In this document: positions 25,001-36,469 of the stretch, one piece after another
How positions within the stretch are numbered: position 1 is the first letter of the stretch
Layout of the letters: every line of letters starts with the position of its first letter
Assembly (NCBI RefSeq): GCF_907165205.1
Contig: NC_058191.1
Location: 31,576,064 to 31,640,063, forward strand
DNA from: Coccinella septempunctata
Lineage: Eukaryota; Arthropoda; Insecta; Coleoptera; Coccinellidae
DNA: 64,000 nt
Direction: 5' to 3'
Translations under genes and position numbers: made by a program
Notes under the pieces: generated by a model
Databases searched by the model: none
What the model was told of the DNA's origin: nothing
What the model saw: the letters and a program-made list of their open reading frames with translations, nothing else

Positions 25001-25641
25001 AGATGAAGCGTTTTTGTTCAATTCATTATTATAGCTTAAGTTGCGTTGAAAATGATCACATATATGCTGATTTCTCTCAGAATTCTCTTGTAGGTATATA
25101 ATATTTACGATATATAGTAAAGCGTGAATTTTTTTTTAAATGTACCTACACATGACTTCGTTTTACAAGACATGATATTTGACAATAAAACCTCTATAAC
25201 TAGTATTACAGCTTAGTAGCCATTCTTTCTACACAAGTATTTGTAATGCCTGAGAATTCAATAAGATTATGTAAGTTGAACACTGAAGATCTCGTCTGGT
25301 GAATGTTGCAATCATAACTTGAACGACAAATTTCACTTTCTTTTTCAACAGATTTTTCTTCTTATCCCATTATGTCGATATAAAGGAGCGCTCAAAAATT
25401 AAAGTACATTATTACCATAACTGCTTCTGAAATCTGCTTAGCGATTTGGTCCAAAACCATCAGGATTTTCCAGAGTCGGTAGGTATATAGGTATAAATGC
25501 GCTTAACATATTACAATAAATTTTTCTATCGAGAAAAAAGAAATGAGCAATCAAAAATTACTTACCTATGGCTAATAGATAATAACCTACACAAAAAAGT
25601 ACATATTTGTTTTTCAAACTGCAACCCAGCAGGACACCCAT
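19094..25641 (-). CDS. Cda4: Chitin deacetylase-like protein, Cda4 type
   Basis: Secreted carbohydrate-esterase family 4 protein of the cuticle/extracellular matrix. Nine exons in phase: 25641-25566, 22090-21978, 21835-21724, 21553-21426, 21361-21156, 21105-20949, 20536-20398, 20307-20061 and 19397-19094. The product is 493 residues. Exon 1 is a signal peptide (MGVLLGC...YYLLAIV) isolated by a 3.5-kb intron. A peritrophin-type chitin-binding domain (six Cys, about residues 40-100) precedes the deacetylase domain, and no LDLa module is visible. Family blocks include RAPFLKPGRN, GHCPYLDQC, APYMMPFHTNWF, PDVYFVTVTQAL and ETCFECPKQYPWLGDAGG. The catalytic TFDD is TFDG here (residues 151-154), and the GHEIAVHSITH histidines are replaced (GHEMATETIS, then L), so all three metal ligands appear lost, a pattern I associate with the Cda4 group. 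A non-enzymatic chitin-binding role is likely. Confidence 0.93.
19871..19963. repeat. Imperfect foldback in intron 8 of Cda4
   Basis: GTTATTCCTT...AAAATATTTTATTCTT (19871-19907) and an imperfect complement at 19926-19963 form a hairpin of about 37-bp arms with a short loop. It looks like a small MITE remnant, and the sequence following it (ACCCTGTATAATGG) also recalls terminal sequences of insect transposons. Confidence 0.65.
23697..23886 (+). repeat. Tandem unit 1 with hammerhead-ribozyme-like core
   Basis: First of two direct head-to-tail copies (period about 186-188 bp). Inside it CTGGGGA (23745-23751, consensus CTGANGA with one change), one extra C, a hairpin (GGCGA 23753-23757 / TTGCC 23767-23771, 9-base loop) and GAAA (23772-23775) follow in the order of a type I hammerhead. 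A second hairpin follows (CGTTGGAT 23776-23783 with ATCCAA 23791-23796, then TG 23799-23800), then UU, and AGA (23803-23805) can pair with TCT (23742-23744) as the start of helix I. Size and tandem layout resemble animal retrozymes, and the core is imperfect. Confidence 0.55.
23883..24075 (+). repeat. Tandem unit 2, more decayed copy
   Basis: Second head-to-tail copy, roughly 90% identical to unit 1 by eye. The box corresponding to CTGANGA is further changed (reading CTGTGGAGA near 23929-23937) and the GAAA is GAAC. The stem II hairpin and the following GTTGGAT/GATCC hairpin are kept. It ends in the same TTACACTAAACAAAAG as unit 1. Confidence 0.75.
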
Positions 25642-26280
25642 TTTCCTGCGGTTGTTGAAGATGGTTCACTCACTGTACACTTGATAGCCACATATAGCTG
25701 TTCTCTTCTGGCAGCTCTACTGGTTGCACTTTCCTCGTGAATTCCTTCACATCAACGAATAGCCACCTCGCTTTCTTTGCCTCCAATGGGTCAAGGTCGA
25801 ACGCAGGATGGAAATTTATTTTGAAGAAGTATGGGAACTCAATCAATTTTTAGATTGAAGCCATTATAGTAACGATGATTTCGATTTTGATGAAGCGCGT
25901 AAGTCAGGTTTAACCAGGTCATTAATTAAACTAGAAAGGAGAAAAGTCTTGGTTGTTTTTAGCACGACAATGTTCGAATAAAAGCTCTGTTGATTAGAGG
26001 AGATTGGGACTATGCATAATTAATGGAAATATCTTCACTGATGGTGATAAATCCATATATACTTCTTTTCCCTTCTAATATGAAAAGTTATGTTTCTAGA
26101 CTGTAATTTGAAAAACGGTCATGCGTTCTGAATAAGCATAGAATAGAATTGAGAGCCAAATAATTTGCGGGAAACGAAGACACTCCATTTTATTTCTGTG
26201 ATCAATTGATCATCCCGAACTAAGTTTCCTTTGAGGTGAAAATTTGGAATCTTGTTAAATTTTCTACAGATCTATAAGGT

Positions 26281-29200
26281 ATGGCAATATCTTTTCATTA
26301 CAACCAGTCAGAAAAACTATGTAGAGCGTGTCTGAAAGAAGGGTTGGACTTCATCTCAATCCGAAATGACTTGAAGACAGTTTTCACAACATGTACTGGA
26401 ATCCTGGTAGGTGGATGAATAGATAAATGATCTTTTTATCGTAACTCGTATTATATTTCAAGATTGAAGAGAATGATAAATTACCTAGCACTCTCTGTTC
26501 AGAGTGCCATACAGAAATACTGAGGTTTTATAACTTTCGAGAACTATGCAAAAAGTCTAATATAATATTACATGACAATTTGAAGTATAAATTGGATGAC
26601 TTTGTCATTAATATACAGGAAATTGTAGACGAGTGTCTGTCTGAAGATATTGTTATGCTAAAAATAGACAATACTCGTATCGATCCAACACAAGATATTT
26701 CCAATATTACAGAGAATATTCAAAACACTACAGATTTTCTCAACAGCCAAGCATTTGATGAATTACAAGAACAAGAAATTCTTCCACCTAAAGAATTGAC
26801 CGAATTGAAAAATGTATCACTTGATGAATGCATACAAAAAATTGGCAATGAACCCATAGATTACGCTGAGAAAAATGATACTAAAGACAAAGCACATGAT
26901 GAACGGACAAAATTTTCACATACTTGTAGAACATGTAAAGAAGGTAACATGAATGTCATTATGATTCTCAAACAATATGAAATCACTTAATAGTGTTTAT
27001 AGGATTTTATTCACAAAGTGATCTTGAAATTCATAAGATAGCACATCCAGTGGATGATATCCCTTTTTGTACTTTATGTAAGAAAAGCTGTAGCGACTTG
27101 AAGGCTTTGAAGAGGCATGTAAGAACTCACATGAAACAGAAAAAATTTTCATGTCAGTTCTGCAGTAAGACTTTCTCAGAGTCTGGAAGTCTTACAAGGC
27201 ATGTTCGGAAACATAAAGGTGAAAAGAAGCATTTTTGTTCTTCATGTGGAAAAGGCTTTTATGAATCTGGAAGGCTAAAAGAGCACATGAGAATGCACTC
27301 AGGAGAAAAACCTGTCCAATGTGATAGATGTCTGAAATCATTTGCAACTATAAATGGTCTGAAAAGTCACATGAAATCGCACACAGATGAGAGAAAATAT
27401 GTGTGTCACATTTGTAGTAAGTCTTTTCAACACTCCTTTGTATTAACTAAGCATTTGAGGGTTCATAGTGGAGAAAAACCATACAGCTGTAAGATTTGTG
27501 GTAGATCTTTCTCACAAGTAAGTAGCTTTTCATTTTTAATTTATATAGTGTGCTAGCTTCAAGAGTTTTTTATATTTGGCAGAGTCACTATGTTACCATT
27601 CATATGAGGCAGCACACTGGTGAATTACCATATACATGTAATGTTTGTTCTAAGGGATTCACCCAAAGTCACCACTTGGAAATACATTCACGTACTCATT
27701 CAGGATATAAACCTTATGTTTGTGCGGTATGTACCGGAATAATCTCATTCTTGCCTCTGATGCATCATTTTCACACTCAACCACATTTTCATACTTCTGA
27801 TATACAAGTTTACATATTCAGTTTGTGTGTAGTTCTTCTAATAGTTATGGATACTGCAAATTGAAATTATTATTCCAGCTAACAGAGAGAAATGTAATGT
27901 AATTTCCAGTGTTTTCAGGAATGATTTCACTCAATTTTTCATCATAATATTGAAGATCTAATATGATAAAAATATAGATCCCAAAATTTCATTGCATTTG
28001 CCTCATATACAACTTACAAGCACAATGGGCGGTTCTCAATCATAATGAATTAAATTTTTTTTTGATAGAGAGTTGGCCCAAATTCTAAGTAGGCTTTTGT
28101 GACTTTTGCATAAAACCATTTCATTTGAACGGGATAAAAACCATGTCTTCAAATTCTTTTGCAGTTTTAGTGGTTTACCTTAGTGCTTATACTATTTTAC
28201 ATTTTTCCATTCACTGTGTAGTGTGTTTAGTATTTTATACTAAGTGAAATGAAATCGTTTCGCCAATTTTAATTAGTGAACAAATTTTGGCTATTATGCA
28301 TCAAAAATTGCTACAGAATAGTGAACCAAGCAGCAAAACAGAAAAAACGGAACAAATTATGTTCAAAAAAAGTGGATTCTAGAATGCTCTTTAACTAGTA
28401 GCTATATTTCGCAAGCTTATTTTGTGTATCTACTGCACAATTTACTAACTTTTTCTTCAACTCAAAGCATGGAATCTTGTCTAGCAATTACCTTTATCAT
28501 TTAATACTTGACAAAAATGGTGTAGGTGGATGGAGCATGAAATTTCTCTGATGACTATTTATGAATATGTTACCTCTAGACTTCCGAAAAGTCCTACACA
28601 AACACAATGGAGTAAAGAACTGAGAAGTAAAACAGTTCAAATTTAAAACAGGAAAAAACTTTTTTTCAATGTATCATTCAGATTATGCAAGAAATAATAA
28701 ATGAACAGATAAAGTTCAAAACGAAGTGGATTCCAGAATGCTTTAACTAGTAGCTAATATGCATGCTTGTTTTATGTATCAGTGCACAATTAACTAACTG
28801 CTTCTTGGAATAAATGGGATGTATTTTACGATTCAAACCATTGAATCTTGGCTAGAAATTGCCCGTATCATTCAGTGCTTGGGAATTATGTTGGTAGATG
28901 AGGCATGAAATTTTTCGATTATTACTATTTACAAATATGTTCACTCTAGACTTGTGGAAAGTCTTTTGCTCGATCTGGAGATCTACACAAGCACAATCGA
29001 ATTCACACTGGAGAAAAACCCTTCATCTGTGACCTATGTCCAAAGAGCTATGTAACATCTAGTCATTTAAAGGTTCACATGCGAATGCATAACAATGAGA
29101 GGAACTTTGTATGCAGCCACTGTGGATCAGGCTTTTTCGAGAAACGAACATTAAGAGTTCATATCCGGAAACATACAGGAGAACAACCTTACAAATGTAC

Positions 29201-29306
29201 AATTTGTGATAAAGCATTTTCACAATCTAGAGCACTGAGTGTTCATAGAAAGAAACATAGTATTGCTACTATGGAAACTGCAGAGGAGAATCCTATCACC
29301 ACTTAA
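26281..29306 (+). CDS. ZAD plus C2H2 zinc-finger protein (12 fingers)
   Basis: Probable nuclear DNA-binding transcription factor of the insect ZAD family. Exons 26281-26406, 26463-26943, 27003-27517, 27583-27726 and 28950-29306 join in phase to give 540 residues. The N-terminal ZAD has two Cys pairs (CRAC at about residues 14-17 and CSEC at about 54-57) that bind zinc and mediate dimerisation in this family. An acidic linker follows (about residues 85-195). Then come 12 C2H2 fingers, most with TGEKP-like linkers (SGEKP, TGELP, TGEKP, TGEQP). The first (CRTCKEG...) is atypical. Fingers 7 and 9 are split by introns, and the last exon carries fingers 9-12. Poly(A) signal at 29392-29397. ZAD proteins are a fast-expanding insect family, so no orthologue name is offered. 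Confidence 0.92.
28340..28990 (+). repeat. Degenerate tandem duplication with a dead zinc-finger exon start
   Basis: Two copies offset by about 354-370 bp: unit 1 about 28340-28615, unit 2 about 28695-28990. Matching landmarks are AGTGGATTC (28371 / 28725), TGCACAATT, TGGAATCTTG/TTGAATCTTG, GCATGAAATTT and CTCTAGACTT (28575 / 28945). Unit 2 contains the real acceptor and start of exon 5. Unit 1 carries a dead version (from 28580) in which the Cys codon TGT is TCC and the finger frame is lost. Confidence 0.7.
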
Positions 29307-29391
29307 TGGAATAATTTCTAAGGAATATCCATATTAACAATATTTTATGTGATTGAGTCATTCAAGTTGATATCATGATAATGAATGTGAC

Positions 29392-29397
29392 AATAAA
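29392..29397 (+). terminator. Poly(A) signal for the zinc-finger gene
   Basis: AATAAA 86 bases past the stop. Confidence 0.6.
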
Positions 29398-29498
29398 TAT
29401 TTTCACGTGATTTTGAACTGTGAAATAGAAATTTTTTTGATTAAATCAAGAGGTACATTGAAATTTTTTTATTCAAAACTAATAGGCAATCAATCAAG

Positions 29499-29504
29499 TT
29501 TATT
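29499..29504 (-). terminator. Poly(A) signal for IFT43
   Basis: AATAAA on the minus strand, 35 bases past the IFT43 stop. It lies about 100 bp from the opposing zinc-finger gene signal. Confidence 0.6.
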
Positions 29505-29538
29505 TGGACGGATTCAAAATAGATAGTGCGCCATTTTC

Positions 29539-30367
29539 TCAAAGTTTTTCTAGATTTCTTGCCAGATCCAGTCCAAGACTATTAAGGGTCCATTCCACAT
29601 CAACACTTTTCACCTCAGACTCAGGATATAGCTTGTTCGTGAGTAGAGTCAAATCAATGTCGCCAATATTGCCGAAATTTGCATCTCCAATCTTTAAATT
29701 TTCAAGTTTGTTGTCTTTATCTATTTCTCTATAAGTTGCCTTCTTAACTGAAACACTAATATTGAATGTGAGATTTTGTTTGAGGTGATTATATATATAT
29801 GATTAATTTCTTACTTCGGGATGTTGACATCTTGTAAGTTTGAAGAGTCATAAGTTATATCATCTATGTCTGGAATTACTGGAATATCATCATCTGAATC
29901 TTCTTTCTCATCCTCAAATCTTTTGCTGAAAAAAAGTTTTCAGATACTTTTTTGATTAAATGAGTACTTTGTTCTCACTCTAAAAAATTTGATGATCTGG
30001 ACCTGGAAGAAAAAACTGTATTTAATCATTATAAGCCTATAAGCTGGAATAACGATCACTACATTTTTGAATCGATCTGAATATAACTTGATATATAGTA
30101 AAAACAACAATGTTTTTACGTTTTAGCTGATTTATTTCCATCATCTGCCCATCCACCTTTCCTTCTTGTCATTATAAATGGTTCGGCATTATCATCACCG
30201 TCTGCATTTTCAGTGGACATCCTTAACCGTACTTCTTCCTTTCCAACTGAAATAAGCATAATAATATGAATGATCTATATTTAATAAGCAAGATTTTTGT
30301 AATATAACCGGAGAAATAACTTTCAAGTACCTGATAATTCTAGCTTTGTATTATAATCGAAACTCAT
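29539..30367 (-). CDS. IFT43: Intraflagellar transport protein 43 (IFT43), five exons
   Basis: Subunit of the IFT-A complex, which drives retrograde transport in cilia. In insects it would act in sensory neurons and perhaps sperm. Exons 30367-30331, 30246-30120, 30002-29979 (a 24-base micro-exon), 29925-29815 and 29755-29539 join in phase to give 171 residues (human about 208). Matches to the family are RRKGGWADD (human RQGGWAGD), DDDIPVIPDIDDI (human GGDIPIIPDLEEV), ATYREIDKD (human MTYRDLDND) and IGDIDLTLLTNKLYPESEV (human EIDLKLLTKVLAPEHEV). The N-terminus is short and poorly conserved, and the first ATG with a clean phase-1 donor was chosen. The family is absent from unciliated lineages, so this supports a ciliated animal. 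Confidence 0.93.
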
Positions 30368-30779
30368 TGATGTTTCGAATAAGTTTTGAATCTGAGAAAT
30401 ATATTGAGACACTTTTCTTAATCTCTGTATTGGATATTCAATTTCAAATCCTCAATAACTGTGATATTTCGAAGATACAAACAACGAATGTTTATATTGA
30501 CAAGACAATTGTAATGGCACTGCCGCCACTGCCATCTATGGATCAGAAGAAATTTATCTTCCATAATAGCTGCTGTGAGAAAAGAACAGGTAGTAAATAG
30601 TGGAAGGTTGTTCCTATAGGTGGCATTACTTGTAGTAAAATTTGTAGTAGATATAGCAGTAATTTGGACCATAGACATAGAGATATGGACTGGGCAATGC
30701 CAGCCTGAAATTGGCTATAAAATTATAGAAAGAGAGAAATGATCGTCGAGCCGTTACCTGCCTCTTTTGTGTTCACATA

Positions 30780-31090
30780 GAGGTTAGTGCGGACCAATCA
30801 AAATTCTAGAAAAAGAAAACTACATGCCCGATGTTCAGTTTCTCTCTATCACTTTTTTGACCGCATAGATAGAAAGGGCCATGTCTCTATGTATATGATT
30901 TGGACACGTTACTCGAGGAGAACATGATAATCTAGAAAGGCTGATCGTCCAGGGTAAAGTGGAAGGCAGGAGACCCAGGGGCAGATCTCCATAGCGGTGG
31001 ATAGACCAGATTAAGGAAATCACGGGACAGACATTGCAGACAAATTTGAGGGAAGCCGAGCACCGTCAACGTTGGAAACATTCAGTTGAT
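30780..31090 (+). mobile_element. Decayed non-LTR retrotransposon tail
   Basis: The plus-strand translation from about 30900 reads FGHVTRGEHDNLERL..., then GRRPRGRSP, a stop, RWIDQIKEITG and AEHRQRWKHSV. This is the familiar C-terminal tail (FGHV...GRRxRGRPRxRWxDxI) of insect endonuclease/reverse-transcriptase elements. The in-frame stop and missing upstream domains show it is a fragment. Confidence 0.8.
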
Positions 31091-31173
31091 CCATGTTCAT
31101 AGACATGATGTCACGACTCTTCAGAAAGGAAGAAGGAAGATAGCATTAATACTGATATTCTGTGAGTAATACC

Positions 31174-31222
31174 CGTAGATAGAGGAATTATAGGATTATC
31201 TATGGTAATACCTCTATCTACG
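31174..31222. repeat. Inverted repeat, about 18-bp arms
   Basis: CGTAGATAGAGGAATTAT (31174-31191) and GTAATACCTCTATCTACG (31205-31222) are near-perfect complements with a 13-base spacer. GAGTAATAC flanks both sides as a direct repeat (31164-31172 / 31222-31230), which may be a target-site duplication or part of the element. Confidence 0.7.
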
Positions 31223-31439
31223 AGTAATACAAAAGGTTGATAGGTTAGGTATATGGTATATTGGTATATTGTATATACCAGCATTGAGTATTTAATCAGT
31301 GTTTTAAAACTACTCTGTACCAATTTAGTGTTCATTTATTTTTTGGATTAATGTTGACTCAGATTATGGCACAAAATTTTAAGATAGTACTTAAAAGATT
31401 TTCATTTTTGTTCGAAAACAAGCATATTCGTTAGGTACT

Positions 31440-33790
31440 CATACAAGCAAAACTCACAAAAATCACTAATGGACAATGATATCCATCTATTGGTTATCAA
31501 ATACTGAGACGTCTAATGAACGGGTATCCCAAATCTACGACATTAACATTTTATGAAGACTTGTACAACGCACTCTTCATACAATGGTATGGATATCCGT
31601 CCCACTTCTATGGAAGATTACCATTTTCGGTTTAATACTATACGTTTAATACTAAAGACAATCAAAATGTATGAAATCTAATCGCTGACCTTTGATTAAC
31701 CAAAAATGTCTAATGGCCATCAATTACAAAGACACTCAGTGTATGGATATTCGCAATATAATCCAAGAACATAGTTACGAATTGATGCAAAGCATAGCAT
31801 CCGTCGATTTAAATATCCGCAAATGGTGTGATCTGAATCGAACTAGCCACACGTCACTATTCAGAATGCTAACTGAAAGAGGTAAGACCACTCCACCAAT
31901 GAAGAGAATGGTTTCGTTCTTATTTAACCTCATCAAAGCAATTATGCGTCTGAATTAATTCATATATTTGAGATGTCATCCTATGTTTTATCATACATAG
32001 ACTTCCATAACTAATAAATACCTATAGTCTTAAAAAAAATGGATGTCCAAAGCCTACCTACCTACCACAATTTCCATTATCGGTTAAACACAAACATTTT
32101 TAATACATGGAAGACCAAAAATACCAATATACAATCGCTGACCTCTGGTGGATATATTTAGTGGCCATCGAATACCGAAACATCTAATGGATGGATATCC
32201 TAAATCACATGATATGGATAACTAGTGTCCACAACTTGGATGATTTCCACTTTGAATTATACACAAATATAGATATTTGACAGACAAAACGGAAAATATT
32301 CAGACGCCTAACCACTGATTGACCAAGAATATCCAAAAATCATCAATTACTAAGGATATTCAATGAAATCTATGATGTGAACATTGACTTGGACGATTTC
32401 CATTTTGGGTTGAACACAAACATGTTCAATGGACAGTGGACATACGTAAAAAATGTACAATATCAAGTCTCCTAACCACTTATTGAAAAAGAATGTCATC
32501 ATTAATAAACGTACAATTTACAATCGATGACAAATGATGGACAAATAATATGTTATGACCATCAAATACAGAAACACCCAGAGAATGGATATCCCAAATC
32601 CACGACTTATAGAACTATTATACTTCACTTCTACTAGATGTAAAGATGTAGACTTTATGCAGTGTAATATGGATTTCCATTGCTACTAACTTGAACGATT
32701 TCCATTTTCAGTTGAACACCAACATGTTTAATACAAACGCAATCAAGATGTACAATATAAAATCGCTAATGCGGCTGATGATATCAACATATTGGCCATC
32801 AAATACTGAGACATCAAATGAACGGCTATCCGAAATCTAAGACATGAGAATTCTATGAAGACGAAAATCCTACGACACGAACATTGTATAATAGACTTCT
32901 ACTACTACTAGATGTAGTCTTAATACAATGACGTGGATATTCATTACCACCTAACTTGGACGATTTCCGTTTTGGGTTGGACATTAACATTTTTAATAGA
33001 CAGACAATCAACATGTACAAGGTTGTACCACTAATGAACAAAGAATTGCTGCCGGTTTATTCATAAACGTACAATTTACAATACTGCTTCACAAATAATG
33101 TATTTATGGCCAACAAATACATCCACTGAATCCATTGCCCATTAATTTGACTACATATTTCCATTTTCGGTTGAACACAAATACGTTTAGTACATATAAA
33201 ATCAAAACGTACAATATACTATAGTTAATGGACAATGATATCCACCTACTGGCTATCAAATAACTGAGACTTCCAATGAAGGGGGATACCCGGAATCTAT
33301 GTCATGAAAATTGTACATCGACTTCAACTATATTCAGATGTCTATACAACGATGTAGATGTCCACTGTCAACTCACTAGAACGATTTCTATTTTCGTTTG
33401 AACAGAAACATATTTTAAAGGCAGTCAGATCGACAAATAATGTCTTATTGTCATCAATACAGAGATCCAGTGAATGTTAAATCGGAATCAATGATATGAA
33501 CATCATAAATATATAGACTTTCACTACGACTAGATTAGAGTCTTTACTTCGATACCAACTTTTTTCATTTCCGGTTGAACATAGACTGATAGCCAGACAA
33601 TCACACCGTACAATATACCATCGTTTACATCTGGTGGGCAGAAATATCTAGTGGCCATCATATACAGGGACATTCAATGAATGGATTTCTGAAATTTACA
33701 ACTTGAACCATTTTCATCTTCCTTCGATTGAACATAGACATATACTGTACCTATTTCGCACAAAAACAAATGTGGATCTTTAATGAACAT
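31440..33790 (+). repeat. Old degenerate satellite-like array
   Basis: Two motifs alternate through 2.3 kb. Motif A, TTTCCATTTTCGGTTGAACA or variants, is near 32070, 32247, 32396, 32699, 32963, 33158, 33385, 33567 and 33712. Motif B, GGCCATCAAATACAGAGACA then GGATATCC, is near 31491, 31715, 32164, 32338, 32558, 32792, 33110, 33250, 33443 and 33653. A third piece (ACTTCTACTACTACTAGATG) appears in some units. Spacing is irregular (about 145-300 bp), so units have lost or gained segments. No coding potential. Confidence 0.75.
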
Positions 33791-34959
33791 AGTTCATGGA
33801 CTTTATATCAATTCGATATGGAAGATTAGAAGAATATCAGAAGACAGTTGCGGTCGTTGCGGAACACTTCCCGTGTGCTGAATTATGAATATCCAAGGAC
33901 ATACAATTGATGAGCAAGGACTGTCCTTAACTAGGATGTCCAGGGAAGAAACACTACATCATAAATGGACAAAACCTTGATGCTCTTCGAAGATGACAGT
34001 AAGTACATATAATTTTATATATATTTTTAATTATAAGTTCTTATTCCGAAAAGGTGTGTTACTGAAGTTGTCATCAAACAGAATTTCACAATTTTCTTAG
34101 TAGGATATACATATATAATGTATAATTTTGGCCTCTAATTCTTCCTATAAAAATTTCTCTCCGTTTATCAATTCTTTTGTGGTGCGGATGAAGTAGGAAT
34201 ATGTATGGAGGAGTAGAAGGACCGAATTCGGTTAAGTTGAAAAGTTGTGGAAAATAGGCTTGACAATAATAGTTTCATGAGGTCAGTAGTAGTAGTTAGA
34301 GCTCTGTATTAAGCACCGCTGCAGTTCTTTCTACACGGCAATTTTTCTCAATTTATATTCCTTTTTCAAGATTATTCTCTAGGTATCACCGTTTAGGTAA
34401 TTGAATACTTACCTAATGATATAACTATGTCCGTGCACATTCGTCTGATATGTACATAAGGCATCTGGAATTCGCATGGTTATAAAACGAATCTGTATCG
34501 GATCAGGAAATATGTTTTAACACAGATGTAACGAAGATAGTTAAATGGGAGAGGTGGAACATCTGATCCATAAACTACATGTAGAGGATATACTACAGAT
34601 GAACATTGTAAGCTCTAGAATGTGTTATGTAGTGCTGAAATTGAACCAACGATACAGTGTTAAGATTATCCAAACCAAGCACCCATTAAGATGCAGATAT
34701 CTAAAACTTCTATGCTGATGTACCTCAAGCGTTGTCGACTGTCCCAGCCTCGTACTGAAAGATACCCCTGAATCTCAGGTCGGAACAGAATAAATTCCTG
34801 AATGGGTATAACAGTAAAAAGATGACAGGTTAAGAAAAAGTTGAAATACCAAAGAAACTCCAATGTAAATCTGAAGAACGCTAACACAAGCAATCTCAAA
34901 GATCTGAACACAGGCATTATGAGTTGCTTGAAACAAACGAAAAGTGAAGGTTAACTTTC

Positions 34960-35270
34960 CATGGTAGTGAGCGTCTGATGAAAGAGAGGATAAAACTATT
35001 TGAAAAATCTGAAATTACAAAGATCGGCGTAATGAAATGAAGACTCGCTGTAAATTGTACTGGGATAGCCGTGTCGCAAGGATGTCTGATAATAGGTGCA
35101 TGAAGAGAATGTCCAAAATTCGAAGTACACAAAAACAGGGACGTCCGCCTTATAGATGGACGAGCGGAAGAAGATATCTTTAAACTGGATCCAAGATGCC
35201 CAAGATCCAAAATGGTATAGGTTAAGAGAAACTTATGACCAGCAGTGAGGGGAAGAGATTGATGAAATAA
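34960..35270 (+). mobile_element. Decayed non-LTR retrotransposon tail
   Basis: Plus-strand pieces read QGRPPYRWT and, after a frame change, NWIQDAQDPKWYRLRETYDQQ. This is the tail typical of insect reverse-transcriptase elements (GRPxxRWxD...WxQxAQDRxxWRxLxEAYVQQW). Stops and frameshifts show it is dead. Upstream sequence to about 34.67 kb may belong to the same copy. Confidence 0.7.
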
Positions 35271-36469
35271 AATCAAACAAATAAGATACTTACTGAATTT
35301 CAAATTGAACATGATTCGTTGACTAACTTCTCATGAGTATTCTTCAGTTTCATATTTGAATGAATTCAAATTGGCAAATTTGTTCTACGTCTGACAACAA
35401 TGGAATCTACAAATGTGTTATCATAAATATTTAGTTCCTCGTGCTGAATTCAAATCCTATGTGCTAAATGAATGCGGAAAAAAATCTCTTGGTTCTATTA
35501 CATAGATACCCAAAATTTGCAAGTGTTTGGAAGTCAGAAAGCACCCCATATAATTCCTTATCGCGAGACGAAGGAATAATGTGACCAAGCAGTAATATAA
35601 GAAAGAAAATATGACTTCCACAGTTTTGAAATTTATGATTGCCTTTATTACCGGCAATGTAACGGAAAATGTGGCGATATAACCGTGTTGAATAAAGTAT
35701 TCCCGGAATTTTGCATATTGACTCGCGGAATGGAAAGAATCGAAAATGGAACGGCTGCTGGACCCCGATAAGGACAAGTCGGTGCCCCAGGAATCGATTA
35801 GACGTATATTTCGCCAGCTACCAGAAAACCCCCGGTCCAATTTCCACTCTGCATACGGGATTTGTTCCGCTTTATTCATTTCAACAATCTGCTGGATGCA
35901 TCAAACCTATAACGAAATTTTTCAGGATGTATGGGGTTACGGGCGATCTCGATCAAGCGTAGGCTGGAACGTAATGGAAAATGAAAATGGATATCCAATA
36001 AAAGACATCCAAGCTGTTGCTGGTAGACAACATTCTCCATCAGGGTTGATTATTTGGGCATGATGCCTGAAAACTTCAGTTATGAAGAGAAAGATTAGGT
36101 TGGAAACAAGAAATTAATTTTTATGATGGCTGTAGTGATCGATATCTTGTAATGTATCAATAGTTAGTTAGTTTCAAATCTATGCTACTTGAAAGGTAAA
36201 GCAATTCTCTTGCTGTTTTCCGTTCTGTACATTCAGATGTAAGTTGTAAGGAGTTAAAAATGGAAGTTGACAAAGAGAAAATTTAGGAAATTTTCTTTGA
36301 TGAAGGTGAAAATGAATGTTGAGCAGTTGGAAGTATGAAATGGTGTTCTTCATCCCGATACTGCAGCTCCCAATTACCTGCCGTTTTGGTTTCATCGAAT
36401 CAGCTTTGATGATGAATGTAGGCATCTTGAACCATTTGCAGGATTAAAAAGATGCTCGATGTTTGGGTG

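Larger units (their letters stand above)
22091..25565. other. Large first intron of Cda4
   Basis: 3.5-kb intron between the signal-peptide exon and the chitin-binding exon. It contains the tandem dimer at 23.70-24.08 kb and otherwise AT-rich sequence. Plus-strand frames at 22.3-23.0 kb show no motif and are not supported. Confidence 0.75.

Noticed and set aside
35711..36063. Two overlapping plus-strand frames (83 and 105 codons) before the mariner relic
   Set aside because: No motif is recognisable. They lie between two dead elements and overlap in different frames, so they are probably chance or repeat-derived.
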